A stretch of DNA of 64,000 nt, from NCBI GenBank assembly GCA_018136815.1, contig CM030937.1, positions 3,523,820-3,587,819 on the forward strand, in the 5' to 3' direction. A program made the position numbers and the translations under genes. The stretch comes from Isochrysis galbana (Eukaryota > Haptophyta > Isochrysidales > Isochrysidaceae). The notes under the pieces are model-generated. The model saw nothing but the letters and a program-made list of their open reading frames with translations. It was not told the origin of the DNA and did not search any database. Below, piece after piece: positions 40,086 through 48,772 of this stretch (the first letter of the stretch is position 1; every line of letters begins with the position of its first letter).

Positions 40086-42262
40086 CAAAGCTAAGATCCA
40101 CTATGAACGAGCTAGGGATGATAGATGCGTACAACTTAGTGAACGGTAGCATAAAAGGGGGCTACACAAGGCTCTCGGGGACCATTCACACAAGGATAGA
40201 CAGAATATACACGCCGATCGCGTGCTCTAATATTAATTGGCAAACGATAGGCCCACACCCGGCGCTCTTCACAGGGAAGGGCGCCTCGGACCACCTACCG
40301 GTCGTAGGCACCTTTGAAATGGTCGGATACAAATCCGGCCGCACGTACGACGTGCGTATAGACAATGAGCTGTTCGCTTCGGAAGATGTACGGAGAGTGG
40401 TAGCACATCTATGGAAGAACCACATGAATCCGGAAATACCGGACGAAAACGTGGATGACGCCTGGGGCAATGCCAAAAGGGCAGTAGCTACATACCTCCT
40501 ATGGGCAACGCGACAAGGTAAAGAACACCAAGAGATAGCCAAGGCAATCGACGAGCTCGCTTTGCTAGGGATAGAACTAATTGACAACGAGCCCAACGCC
40601 AGGAAATTGGATAGGATGAGGGAGCTCAACGACAAAATAGACACAATCCGGAGAACGTCCAGGCCGACGTCAAAGGAAAGTTTCGACGCCCTCAAACACG
40701 AAGAGAGAATGACGAAGGAATTCTTTCAAAAGTTCCAATCCCGAACTTCCAACAGCGCGATCCCGGAACTTTACATCACAAACGACTGGAACGCCCCAGA
40801 CAGCATTGCGAGGTGCACGACCACGGACGACGCGGAGATACGCAAGGAACTCAGGAAATACTACGGGTGGCTATACCAAGAACGCAGAAGTGTAAGAGAC
40901 CGGGAGCTGGAAGAGACGCTAGAGAAGTGCCCAATGAACGCACGCGACAGCACCGCGATCGAAGGGAAGATCGAAATGGAGGAACTCCTAGAAGCCATAG
41001 CACAGATAGGCAACGGAAAGAGCGCGGGGCCAGATGCACTGCCGGCGGAATTCTACAAAAGCTTCACTGAGTTAGTAAAGCAGGACTTCTTAAGAGTCAT
41101 TAACCTAGCGCTAGACCAGGGATACTTAAACGTATCTATGAGAGAAGGAGACATCATACTCCTGTACAAGAAAGGGGACACACGCGACCCTAGGAATTAC
41201 AGACCCATCACGCTATTACAAAGCGATTACAAGATTCTAGCCAAAATACTTACAAATAGACTAAAGAAAGTGATCGGGAATATTATCTCGAAAGATCAAC
41301 TTGGCTTCGTTCCCAAACGCCTTATAGGTGAAGCCACTCATCTGTTACAACTAACCTACGCCTACCTAGACGAAACGGGGGAGCCGGGGCTCCTCCTAGC
41401 GCTAGACTGGGAAAAGGCCTTTGACAGAGTCAACTGGGAATTCTACCACCTCGTCCTTGAGAAAATGAAATTCGGGGGAGACTTCCGCAAATACGCGAAA
41501 TCTCTTACGAATTCTGAGGCGAAACCTATTCGATACATCAAAGTCAATGGGGGCAGAAGCTTCCCGTTCAACGTAGCAAGCGGAGTCCCTCAGGGATGCC
41601 CGCTATCGCCGCTGGCCTTCCTTCTAACGGCGGAAGTCCTCACTCGCGCAATCAATGAAGATGAAGACATAAACGGCATTGTAGTAAATGGAGCCGAACT
41701 TAAAATAAGCCAATTTGCGGACGACACACAACTTCTGGCGGCTGACTACGGCAGCTTGGCGCGCGCCCTCAAATGGGTGGAGAGATACGCGGCGGCCTCG
41801 TGTGGCAAACCTAACGACCAAAAGTTCGAAGGGCTGCGAATGGGTTCTTTAAAAAGAAAACGCCCCCCCGCCAGTTTCCAGAGATACAAGTGGCTCAAAA
41901 GAAGCGAGTATGCGACCATATTGGGAGTCCCGCTAGGAGGGGCCCAAGCCACAAAGGCCTTTTGGCGAAAGCTAATAGACACAATAGAGAAGAAAACCAC
42001 CCTGCCTCTTCCTATTAAGAGGATGTGTTAACAGGTCGCAATAGGTCCGTAACAGGTCAAAATAAAACTCATTTTACTAATATTATAGATGTATTAGTAT
42101 GTGATATATAATATGAATATGGTTGGCTTCTGTGTGAGCTTAGTTACTAGGGAGAGGAAGGGATCTGAGATGTGATTTGGGCGTGGCTACGATAGCGGTG
42201 CCTATAGTATAGGCCTATAGCCACGCGCGAGGCGAGAATATTGAAAGGTTTTTTTTTACCTA
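40086..42262 (+). mobile_element. LINE copy 1: end of endonuclease, reverse transcriptase, 3' UTR and tail
   Basis: It is 5'-truncated inside the endonuclease domain. The coding part (40086-42031) holds the endonuclease end (SDHLPVVGTFEM) and an RT with all main motifs: GKSAGPDALPAEFYK, DTRDPRNYRPITLLQ, LGFVPKRLIG, LDWEKAFDRVNW, SGVPQGCPLSPLAF and QFADDTQLLAAD. The FADD catalytic pair is intact and the RT core frame is unbroken. After FWRKLIDTIEKK the frame is cut short (stop at 42031) compared with the matching region at 62598. The 3' UTR ends in a strong stem (GCGTGGCTA/TAGCCACGC) and GAGGCGAGAATATTGAAAGG plus T run. No target duplication was found. Confidence 0.9.
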
Positions 42263-42730
42263 TTACCTATTGACAGGTAACAGGTCTGGTAGGCCTCTTG
42301 ACCTCTTAATAGAACCTATTAGAAGCCTATTGTCCCATCTGGGCTTCTCGCCCCGTTTGGGTAAGAGAAGACGGGGGCGCCAGAGCCAGGAGGGAAGGGC
42401 CGCGGCTCGCCGCGGCCACTCGCTCCAGCGAGGGAGATTAGCGCTTCTGGGCTCCTATCTCACGAATGCCCCCCCCCCCCTGCGTTGCTTTTACCCGAAA
42501 GGGGTTTTCCCCCAGCGTGGACTCGAGGAGAGGACGCGCTGGGGTGCGCGGGGCCGGTGCATGCACTGGGGGGAGGACAAATATCGAGGGGAGGGGGCAG
42601 TGCCCCCACCCCCCGGTATCACTCGGACACTTGGCCCGTCAGGCATGGCGGGATTCCGGGACTGAGACGTTATTTCCAATTAGCTAGTGGGGTTGGCTAG
42701 GATATAACATTGATTATTATTATTATCAGA
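42263..42730. other. Intergenic region, no gene recognised
   Basis: It contains ACCTATT short repeats at the LINE junction, a run of 13 C (42468-42480) and GC-rich sequence. No coding support was found. Confidence 0.35.
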
Positions 42731-42837
42731 CATCTTCCCGCAAGCAACAATCAATGAACCTTCTACGGCCGCGTCAGCTGCCGGCTCGGTCGAACGGCCC
42801 TCTGCCTATGAGCCTGTAGTCATCGCGTGTTCGACAT
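42731..42837 (+). mobile_element. LTR-element gag fragment
   Basis: It encodes PQATINEPSTAASAAGSVER and PSAYEPVVIACST before a stop, matching PQATTNDSFTAASAAGSIER and PSAYEPVVIACST in the frame at 63465-62850. Only about 35 codons remain. Confidence 0.7.
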
Positions 42838-42941
42838 GATTAGCAAAGCAGGCTGTACACGCCAACTTGTCAATGCTTGTGTTGCGAGCCGTGAGCTTTG
42901 TACTTCCCCTAGACGTCATCGCAGATCGTATGCGGTGGACA

Positions 42942-43145
42942 TTAAAATGTCCTAGTCGTGCATGCCATAGGGCTGGGGGTCGTGAGGATTACAACTGAGA
43001 GGAAGGTTACCGGAAAGACAGCAAAGATACAGACGCCAAATGCCACAAACACTGCGATTAAGATGATGGGCACGGCGACAAAGAGGAATATGGTCAAGTT
43101 GCTTATTCTCTCCCACGTGTCACCTTCCAGCGAGCATATTGGCAT
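42942..43145 (-). CDS. Small two-helix membrane protein, homologue of 2686-2931
   Basis: The 67-residue frame begins MPICSLEGDTWERISN, followed by two hydrophobic segments (LTIFLFVAVPIILIAVFVAF and IFAVFPVTFLSVVIL). It lacks the charged C-terminal tail of the 2686 copy. The frame is open upstream to 43253, with an in-frame MYLNERTS just before. The relationship to the other copy is discussed there. Its status as a working gene is uncertain. Confidence 0.45.
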   Translation of the reverse strand: MPICSLEGDTWERISNLTIFLFVAVPIILIAVFVAFGVCIFAVFPVTFLSVVILTTPSPMACTTRTF

Positions 43146-43339
43146 GCTTGTTCGCTCATTGAGATACATTTTATGCTGGGTGTGCGTGCCCGTCCACCTC
43201 GACTCGTTAAATCGTAAATCGGGTGGTACGTGGTACGCGTGCCACTGTGCCACTCACTCCGTAGAGATGGAAGGGAGAGGAGTACACGTGGGGAGAGTGT
43301 CCAAGTTAGGGGTCAATAAAAATCATACACTTAAATAGA

Positions 43340-43578
43340 AATTGACGAGAGGGTGTGACAAAAAAAGGGAAGCTCGAGTTGCGCCTTCTTGGCTCCTGCG
43401 CCCACCTGGTTGGGCGGGTCGTCCTGACGCGGTCGCTTCGGCGACATGTGCGTGTCCATGAGTACGTCGTCCAGCGCGGCGAGGGCAGCGGCAGCGGGGG
43501 AGGGAGGCGGCGCGCGCTCCATGACCCTATCATTTTATCGATAGTTGCGCCCCATCGCAACCAAATATAAACTTAGTT
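43340..43578 (-). mobile_element. LINE 5' end carrying both head hairpins in tandem
   Basis: On the minus strand, the head palindrome AACTAAGTTTATATTTGGTT (43578-43559) is followed by GCGATGGGGCGCAA. The second hairpin CTATCGATAAAATGATAG (43544-43527) then leads to GGGTC and ATGGAGCGCGCG. The frame MERAPPPSPAAAALAALDDV, then MSPKRPRQDDPPNQVGAGA, is close to the LINE start at 54465. After 60 codons it ends at 43370-43395 in the recurring AAGCTCGAGTTGCGCCTTCT motif. This copy shows how the two hairpins are ordered. Confidence 0.8.
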
Positions 43579-43685
43579 ATGGGGTTGGCTAGAATTTAGC
43601 AATATTTATTACTAGTAGTACTATTATCTCTTCAAGTTTGCTCGCTACTAATGGTGGGTTTCCGCCGCATGGGGCACGGGAGCCC

Positions 43686-46600
43686 TCACACGCCGTCACG
43701 AGGAATGTCTCCGCCTATCGCATCGTCTGAATCATCGTTTAAAGCCTGACGGAAGCGTGAGATCAATGCATCCAACGAATTCACCTGAGACGCTCCACGC
43801 CCTATGGAATGATGAGCAGCATCGCAACCGTGTCGTGATGGCGCCGAAAAACTTCCCAAGTGATCATTGTCCTGCCTTAGGGGGCTCAACATCAATGGTG
43901 GATGCGATGAGGGAGCACCCTTCTCATGCTGACATTCCTCTGTGCTCCGTTGCCTCGATTGACCACCACTGCGCTCTTTAAGCTGGGTTCCATGACGTCC
44001 ACCAACTGCCTCTACTTCACTATCGCGATTTGTCTCGATTGCGGAACGCTGGTAACCTAAGCGCAATCCACGTCGGCTACGTGCAAAGCCCATGCAATCG
44101 CGTTCGCCACTATGACGAGAAGTGTGTGGTGCCATACGCCGCTTGGGATTGATGGTGATGCGATATGGAGAGCCGCGGATGTGGCTAGCTCCGAGTGTGA
44201 TGGAGATTGCGTACTGGCCTGTAACGATGGGAGTCCATGAGACGGAGTACGTGCCATCGTTGTTGTCGTGACAACCAATCGAAGAAGTGCCGGCAAGACG
44301 TGGTTGAATGGTGATTCGAAAGATATCACCACCACAAGAGCAACGCACGCCTTTAGCATCGCAAGCGATGATCTCAAAGTGAGAAGTTTCGTGGCAGGTT
44401 ATGCTCTGAATGCGCTCAACGCCCCCCCCAACAGCAAAGCAATTTCTCGCCACGGCGGCAGCCGCTGCCACGTGCACTATCGCAGGTGAGCCATTTACGT
44501 GGATGCCGTCCACGCCGACTTCCAGTGTGAGCCGGCCACGCGACTGTCCAAAAAGCCACAAGTCGTATTCACCATCCGCGCTGTCAGAGCATTCAATGCG
44601 CAGGAGATCGCTACGCAGCTCGCCGCACTTCATCGTTAGTCGGGAAGGATGGAGTTCGGTCACTGCATTTCCGCACGCATCACGTACTTGTAACCGTAGA
44701 CGGTTCCACTGCTCGGGCTGGATGCGCGCGTCAGGTTCTACGAGTAGTGAGGAGCACGCCGCATCGGGCTGCCCGGGCGACACGAGAATTTGGTGAGAGC
44801 AACTGAGCGGCTCTCCATTGAGGTGGAGATGCAGCATGTGACGCCCACATCGTTCAGCTCGCCAGCGTATCATATAGGTGCCATCGTGTCGATTCAGCAC
44901 ATTGGGAGATGCTGGTGAGAGTGGGAGCTCCCAGACCTCAGCCTCCGTTTGGCGGAGGCCGAAGCTCAAGACATCATTGCTGGTACTCCAACCATCGCAA
45001 GGATTTCTATGCCCATCGTACAACGTTAGAACACCCTCATACCACTCTCCAGCAGTGCATTGGTATCCCCATCCCGCGCTTAGCCGGGCCTCGGATGCTT
45101 TCGGCCTCCCAGGATATACTCGTAGGGGGATGTCGCAACCACCGAAGGCAAGCTTTCCTGCACTAGATGCATACAGGCGCCACGCTGCCCCCGAAGTGCG
45201 CATGAAGAGACTCACCCGTGCATACGAAGCTGCCCCTAGCCAGCTCCTTATGCTCCCACCGCACTCTTGGCCCTCTGCTCGTTGAATAGCTGCCTCGACC
45301 CGCGCGAGGTCACCCGGATTACTCTCATCGTGGACGACAACATGCGCATCTTCTCCCGATGTCCCATTATGGGCGCTTACTCGCAGCGAACGTGCTGCCG
45401 CTCTAGCTGCTTCAGACCCGATAGAGTTTTGTTGGGGCGATAGAGCAATCCACAAGGTGCATGGCTCTCCAGCCACAATCCGTCGCACGTCTAAGCCAAG
45501 AATCGGTGGCACTGCTTTCAGTGTGAGGGGTGATCTGCGCACAATCACGCCGCGGTAGAGAATTGTCACGGGCAGCACCCCCGCAACGCCAATAGTGTAC
45601 ACTGCGAAGGCACGGCCGTTGTCATCCGTTTCAACTCGCCAATCAAGCACGGGCACGTCGCCTGCGGTATGGCAACCACTATGGAACCTCGAGGGTGCAA
45701 GATCGTGCTTGCTGCTCGTCCCAAACGTCTCAACTGGCTGTACTGTCGCGCGAATCAAGTCTTCGGGCGAGCCCGGGCGTTCGGGTTGAACTATTGATGG
45801 CAGCGGTGAGGAAGACGCGTGCACTCCATGATCTGAGATAGACACGTCAGTAGATTCCTCCACGCGAAGCTCCCACCCGTCAGATGCTCCTCGCCGGGCG
45901 TTGCCATAACCGTCGCGCACGACGAGCTCGATGTATGCTTCCACCCGAGCAATGCACGTGGTATGCCCCTCGGCGCCGCATGACAGTGGGAAAGGCACAT
46001 TTGCAGAAACGTGAGCATGCATCTTGTGAGGTAGCATTTCTCCGTCTATATACACCACCACCGAGTATACACCAGCACGCCACCGAACCAACGAGACGAT
46101 AAGTTCGTCCGGGGTCTCAAGATCTGGGCTCACCGTGCAGCATTCTGGAATCAGCCCTGGCTGACATTCTGCGGACGGCTCCATGTACAGAGCTGTTCCA
46201 ACTATTCCTTCAGATCCTTCGCCCTGAGTGATCAGCGTTGCTTCTACAGCCACCTTATGTGCCGCCAACATGGTGCCGGATGCATCGCAGGAATTGCCAA
46301 AGCGGTCGCGTAGCCGGACTCGGAAGCTAAAGGGCTCACCAGCAGCACCGGCACATGTATTGGCGAGGCTTCCGCGCGTCATGCCCATGAAGTCACATGC
46401 TGGCGCATGCGCTGCGTCTGGGACGACTTCAATGTGCACAGGGCTGCCAATGATTGGGACGCCGTTGAGAGCGACCTCCAGCTGATGCGACCCTGCGCGT
46501 GTGATGGGTCCGTAGGCGAGCCGCGCGACGCTGCCCTTCGCGAGGTTCTTGATCTGGTACTTGTGGCAGCGAGCGCCTGGCCGTGGCTTTCTTCCGTTTT

Positions 46601-46754
46601 CAAGCAGCTGCAGCGTGACGACAGCCGGGCAAGGCTGTCCCACATGGACAAGGCATACCGCGTCAGCGCCAGCCGCGCTCGGCTGAGTGGGCACGGCACG
46701 CCACGTGCGCGCCACGCTCTTCTTGTGCAGCCCGGCCCGCGGCGAATGCTGCAT
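43686..46754 (-). CDS. Filamin-type Ig-repeat protein (1022 aa)
   Basis: It is a single long exon. The chosen start is the first in-frame ATG (MQHSPRAGLHKKS); the frame is open about 22 codons further without ATG, so an upstream exon is possible. At least seven filamin/ABP280-like Ig domains are visible from recurring 'G-Y-V---(h)-G--I-GSP--I-V' C-terminal strands and 'F-V--RD-(Y/F)GN' linkers. Examples are HQLEVALNGVPIIGSPVHIE, RVRLRDRFGNSC, ELVVRDGYGNARR, HLHLNGEPLSCSHQILV, RLQVRDACGNAV, EVGVDGIHVNGSPAIVHV, and DGTYSVSWTPIVTGQYAISI with IRGSPYRITINP. The C-terminal 150 residues are polar and disordered. No actin-binding CH domains are present. It is rich in Cys for an intracellular protein. 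Structural or cell-fusion-type roles (as in GEX2-like proteins) are possible but not shown. Confidence 0.75.
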   Translation of the reverse strand: MQHSPRAGLHKKSVARTWRAVPTQPSAAGADAVCLVHVGQPCPAVVTLQLLENGRKPRPGARCHKYQIKNLAKGSVARLAYGPITRAGSHQLEVALNGVPIIGSPVHIEVVPDAAHAPACDFMGMTRGSLANTCAGAAGEPFSFRVRLRDRFGNSCDASGTMLAAHKVAVEATLITQGEGSEGIVGTALYMEPSAECQPGLIPECCTVSPDLETPDELIVSLVRWRAGVYSVVVYIDGEMLPHKMHAHVSANVPFPLSCGAEGHTTCIARVEAYIELVVRDGYGNARRGASDGWELRVEESTDVSISDHGVHASSSPLPSIVQPERPGSPEDLIRATVQPVETFGTSSKHDLAPSRFHSGCHTAGDVPVLDWRVETDDNGRAFAVYTIGVAGVLPVTILYRGVIVRRSPLTLKAVPPILGLDVRRIVAGEPCTLWIALSPQQNSIGSEAARAAARSLRVSAHNGTSGEDAHVVVHDESNPGDLARVEAAIQRAEGQECGGSIRSWLGAASYARVSLFMRTSGAAWRLYASSAGKLAFGGCDIPLRVYPGRPKASEARLSAGWGYQCTAGEWYEGVLTLYDGHRNPCDGWSTSNDVLSFGLRQTEAEVWELPLSPASPNVLNRHDGTYMIRWRAERCGRHMLHLHLNGEPLSCSHQILVSPGQPDAACSSLLVEPDARIQPEQWNRLRLQVRDACGNAVTELHPSRLTMKCGELRSDLLRIECSDSADGEYDLWLFGQSRGRLTLEVGVDGIHVNGSPAIVHVAAAAAVARNCFAVGGGVERIQSITCHETSHFEIIACDAKGVRCSCGGDIFRITIQPRLAGTSSIGCHDNNDGTYSVSWTPIVTGQYAISITLGASHIRGSPYRITINPKRRMAPHTSRHSGERDCMGFARSRRGLRLGYQRSAIETNRDSEVEAVGGRHGTQLKERSGGQSRQRSTEECQHEKGAPSSHPPLMLSPLRQDNDHLGSFSAPSRHGCDAAHHSIGRGASQVNSLDALISRFRQALNDDSDDAIGGDIPRDGV

Positions 46755-46879
46755 CTTCTGTGCCTCACTCACCGCACGGCCAAGTCCGCGCTCCTTCGTC
46801 CCTCTGTCATCTTTTTTCACGAAGGTGCTTTCACACCAGTTACGAATCTCACTCTTCTATCGCAGGTCGTCCGAGAAAA

Positions 46880-47130
46880 GAAAGGAACCTGCTCAGGTTG
46901 CACCTTCTTGGTTCTTGGGCAGACAGCCGAAAAAAGGATAGATATAAATGACATAAGACCCGTCTTTACATTAGATCAAAAGGATGAACTAGTATCCAGT
47001 GCGGAATTCCTTACGATTGCCACCTAACTGGAGGTGGCATATATCGTATATCGTTGAGGAACGAGGCGGAACCATAGACCCAAGGGGGGCGAACGAACGC
47101 GAATGGACACCCGACTAGAAAGCATCTAAT
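46880..47130 (+). mobile_element. LINE fragment with MGRQPKKRID-type module
   Basis: The motif GGAACCTGCTCAGGTTGCAC lies directly before LGQTAEKRIDINDIRPVFTL, the third copy of this module. The frame continues DQKDELVSSAEFLTIAT and stops. GGTGGCATATAT follows, as at 58388. No RT is present. Confidence 0.55.
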
Positions 47131-47240
47131 AAAAGATTTTTAATATTCTTACCGCACTCGCGGCGAATGGAACCACTACCTACTACACGTAGTACGTAGC
47201 ATACCTTCTACACCCCCACTTAGCACTTAGCTCGGTCACT
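47131..47240 (-). mobile_element. Tail fragment of the 750-bp element family
   Basis: The minus strand ends CCGCGAGTGCGGTAAGAATATTAAAAATC, given here in parts as CCGCGAGTGCGG (stem) and TAAGAATATTAAAAATC. GTGTAGAAGGTATGC and GTAGGTAGTGGTTCC lie upstream. It is diverged but keeps the stem and tail order. Confidence 0.55.
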
Positions 47241-48772
47241 CACTCTTTTTAACCACTATTTAAGTCGCGTTCCGTCGAAAGAGGGCTAGGTGATTGTTTT
47301 TTTTCACCCAGAAGTGCGTGCTTTTCTTTTTAGGTAGGAATGCCACAACAATTCCCCAGAGTATTATTATTACAAAGATGAGTACAAAGCTAATCACGAC
47401 ATACAAGGACGCGGCGCGTGCGCATAGCAACCTCCCCCCCCCCCAACACACACACGGTAACCCCAAGCTACGCAGGCTGAGTTTTCATCTTTTTCGTCTT
47501 TTTCTCACACCCCTCCTCCTCGATCCTATTGTCGATGTGCCCCCGGTCGCGGGTCGAAGTTGGGCACTCAGGGCCCGTCTTGGGGGCGTGACGACATCAT
47601 CACCGGGGGCCGCAAGCGGCCGATTTCGATGCAGTGCGCAGGGGCGGCGGGCGCGATTGCGATTCGCGTGGCTGTGAGGGCGGCGTACCGCACTTTGGTG
47701 CTGGTAGCGCCATCCATTTGGTGAGGGGTGACTGGAACGGCCTCGTGGCGCCCCCGGTCGCAGGTCGAAGTTGGGTTCTCGAGCCCTTGGCGACTTTAGC
47801 GGTTAGCGTCCTTAGTTTTCGATAATTACGTAAACGTTCAAGTCAATGAAAACATAGCGAAAAGCGAAAATGTATTGCTATGCATATTGAAGCAGGATCT
47901 TAGGTCCGGGTCAGCTGGCCTTGCCCATGGTTTTGTGTTTCGCTGCGAGAAGCGCGCATGAAGGCCATCGGTAAAATAATACCGGAGGGGGGCTTGTCAT
48001 ATTGTCATATATTTCCGCACGGCCGTCAGAGGCCTGAAATCGGGTATTTTTCGAAAAATTTGCCGGAAGACCCCCGGTTTTTTTGGCGGATCTCCCGTAC
48101 CGGAACATATTATAGGAAGCTTATTTAGGCCTTCGTTTGCCCATTACAGATGGTGCCCTCCGCACCCCCCTAGTGAGTGACCGGGCTACTAGGGCGGTCA
48201 AATAGGAAAAAGGGTTTTTTCGTCAGGTATCAGGGGTGAAAAATGACCATCGACCATCTCAGAAATGAGGACATTTGACAAATGCATTTGAGGATTTTTG
48301 GCAGTAGAGAAAGTTCCCAATACCAATACCAATAATAATAATACACCGATGAAATAGCAAATAGCAAAAATAGAAATAGAAATAGACAAAAAGACAAATA
48401 GTATTTGCAAATAGCAAATAGCGAAATACATAGCACATATCCGGGGCCCATGAGGACATTTGGACCCAGATCCCCCCCTTGGCCTTGGCCCTTGGCCCTT
48501 GGGCCCCCACAATAAAACGTAATCAAATAATGGCAAAAAAGACGCTAAAATCGCAAAAGTGTCGCATCCGCAATCGACCTTTTTGTTTTAGAAGTCGTCT
48601 GCGTTTCTATGTCCCCTCCTTGTAGAGTTTAGCTGAGTTGTCGATGAAGCACGGTTTCTTTCTACAGTTTCTCAGCACTAACACTAACTAAGGTTATAAA
48701 ATCAGATAAGAAAACCCCCCGGGGGGCGGGAACAGGCGAGGGGGGCGGGGGGCAGGTGGCGCCTCAGCCGCC
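47241..48772. other. Intergenic region, no gene recognised
   Basis: A direct repeat of CCCCCGGTCGCnGGTCGAAG with following TTGGG occurs at 47539 and 47752. A minus frame at 47430-47290 encodes one hydrophobic helix (YVVISFVLIFVIIILWGIVV) and a Lys-rich tail, too short to call. Bases 48310-48430 are AT-rich with AATAG/CAAATAG repeats. The promoter of the CXXC gene should lie near the right end. Confidence 0.35.
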
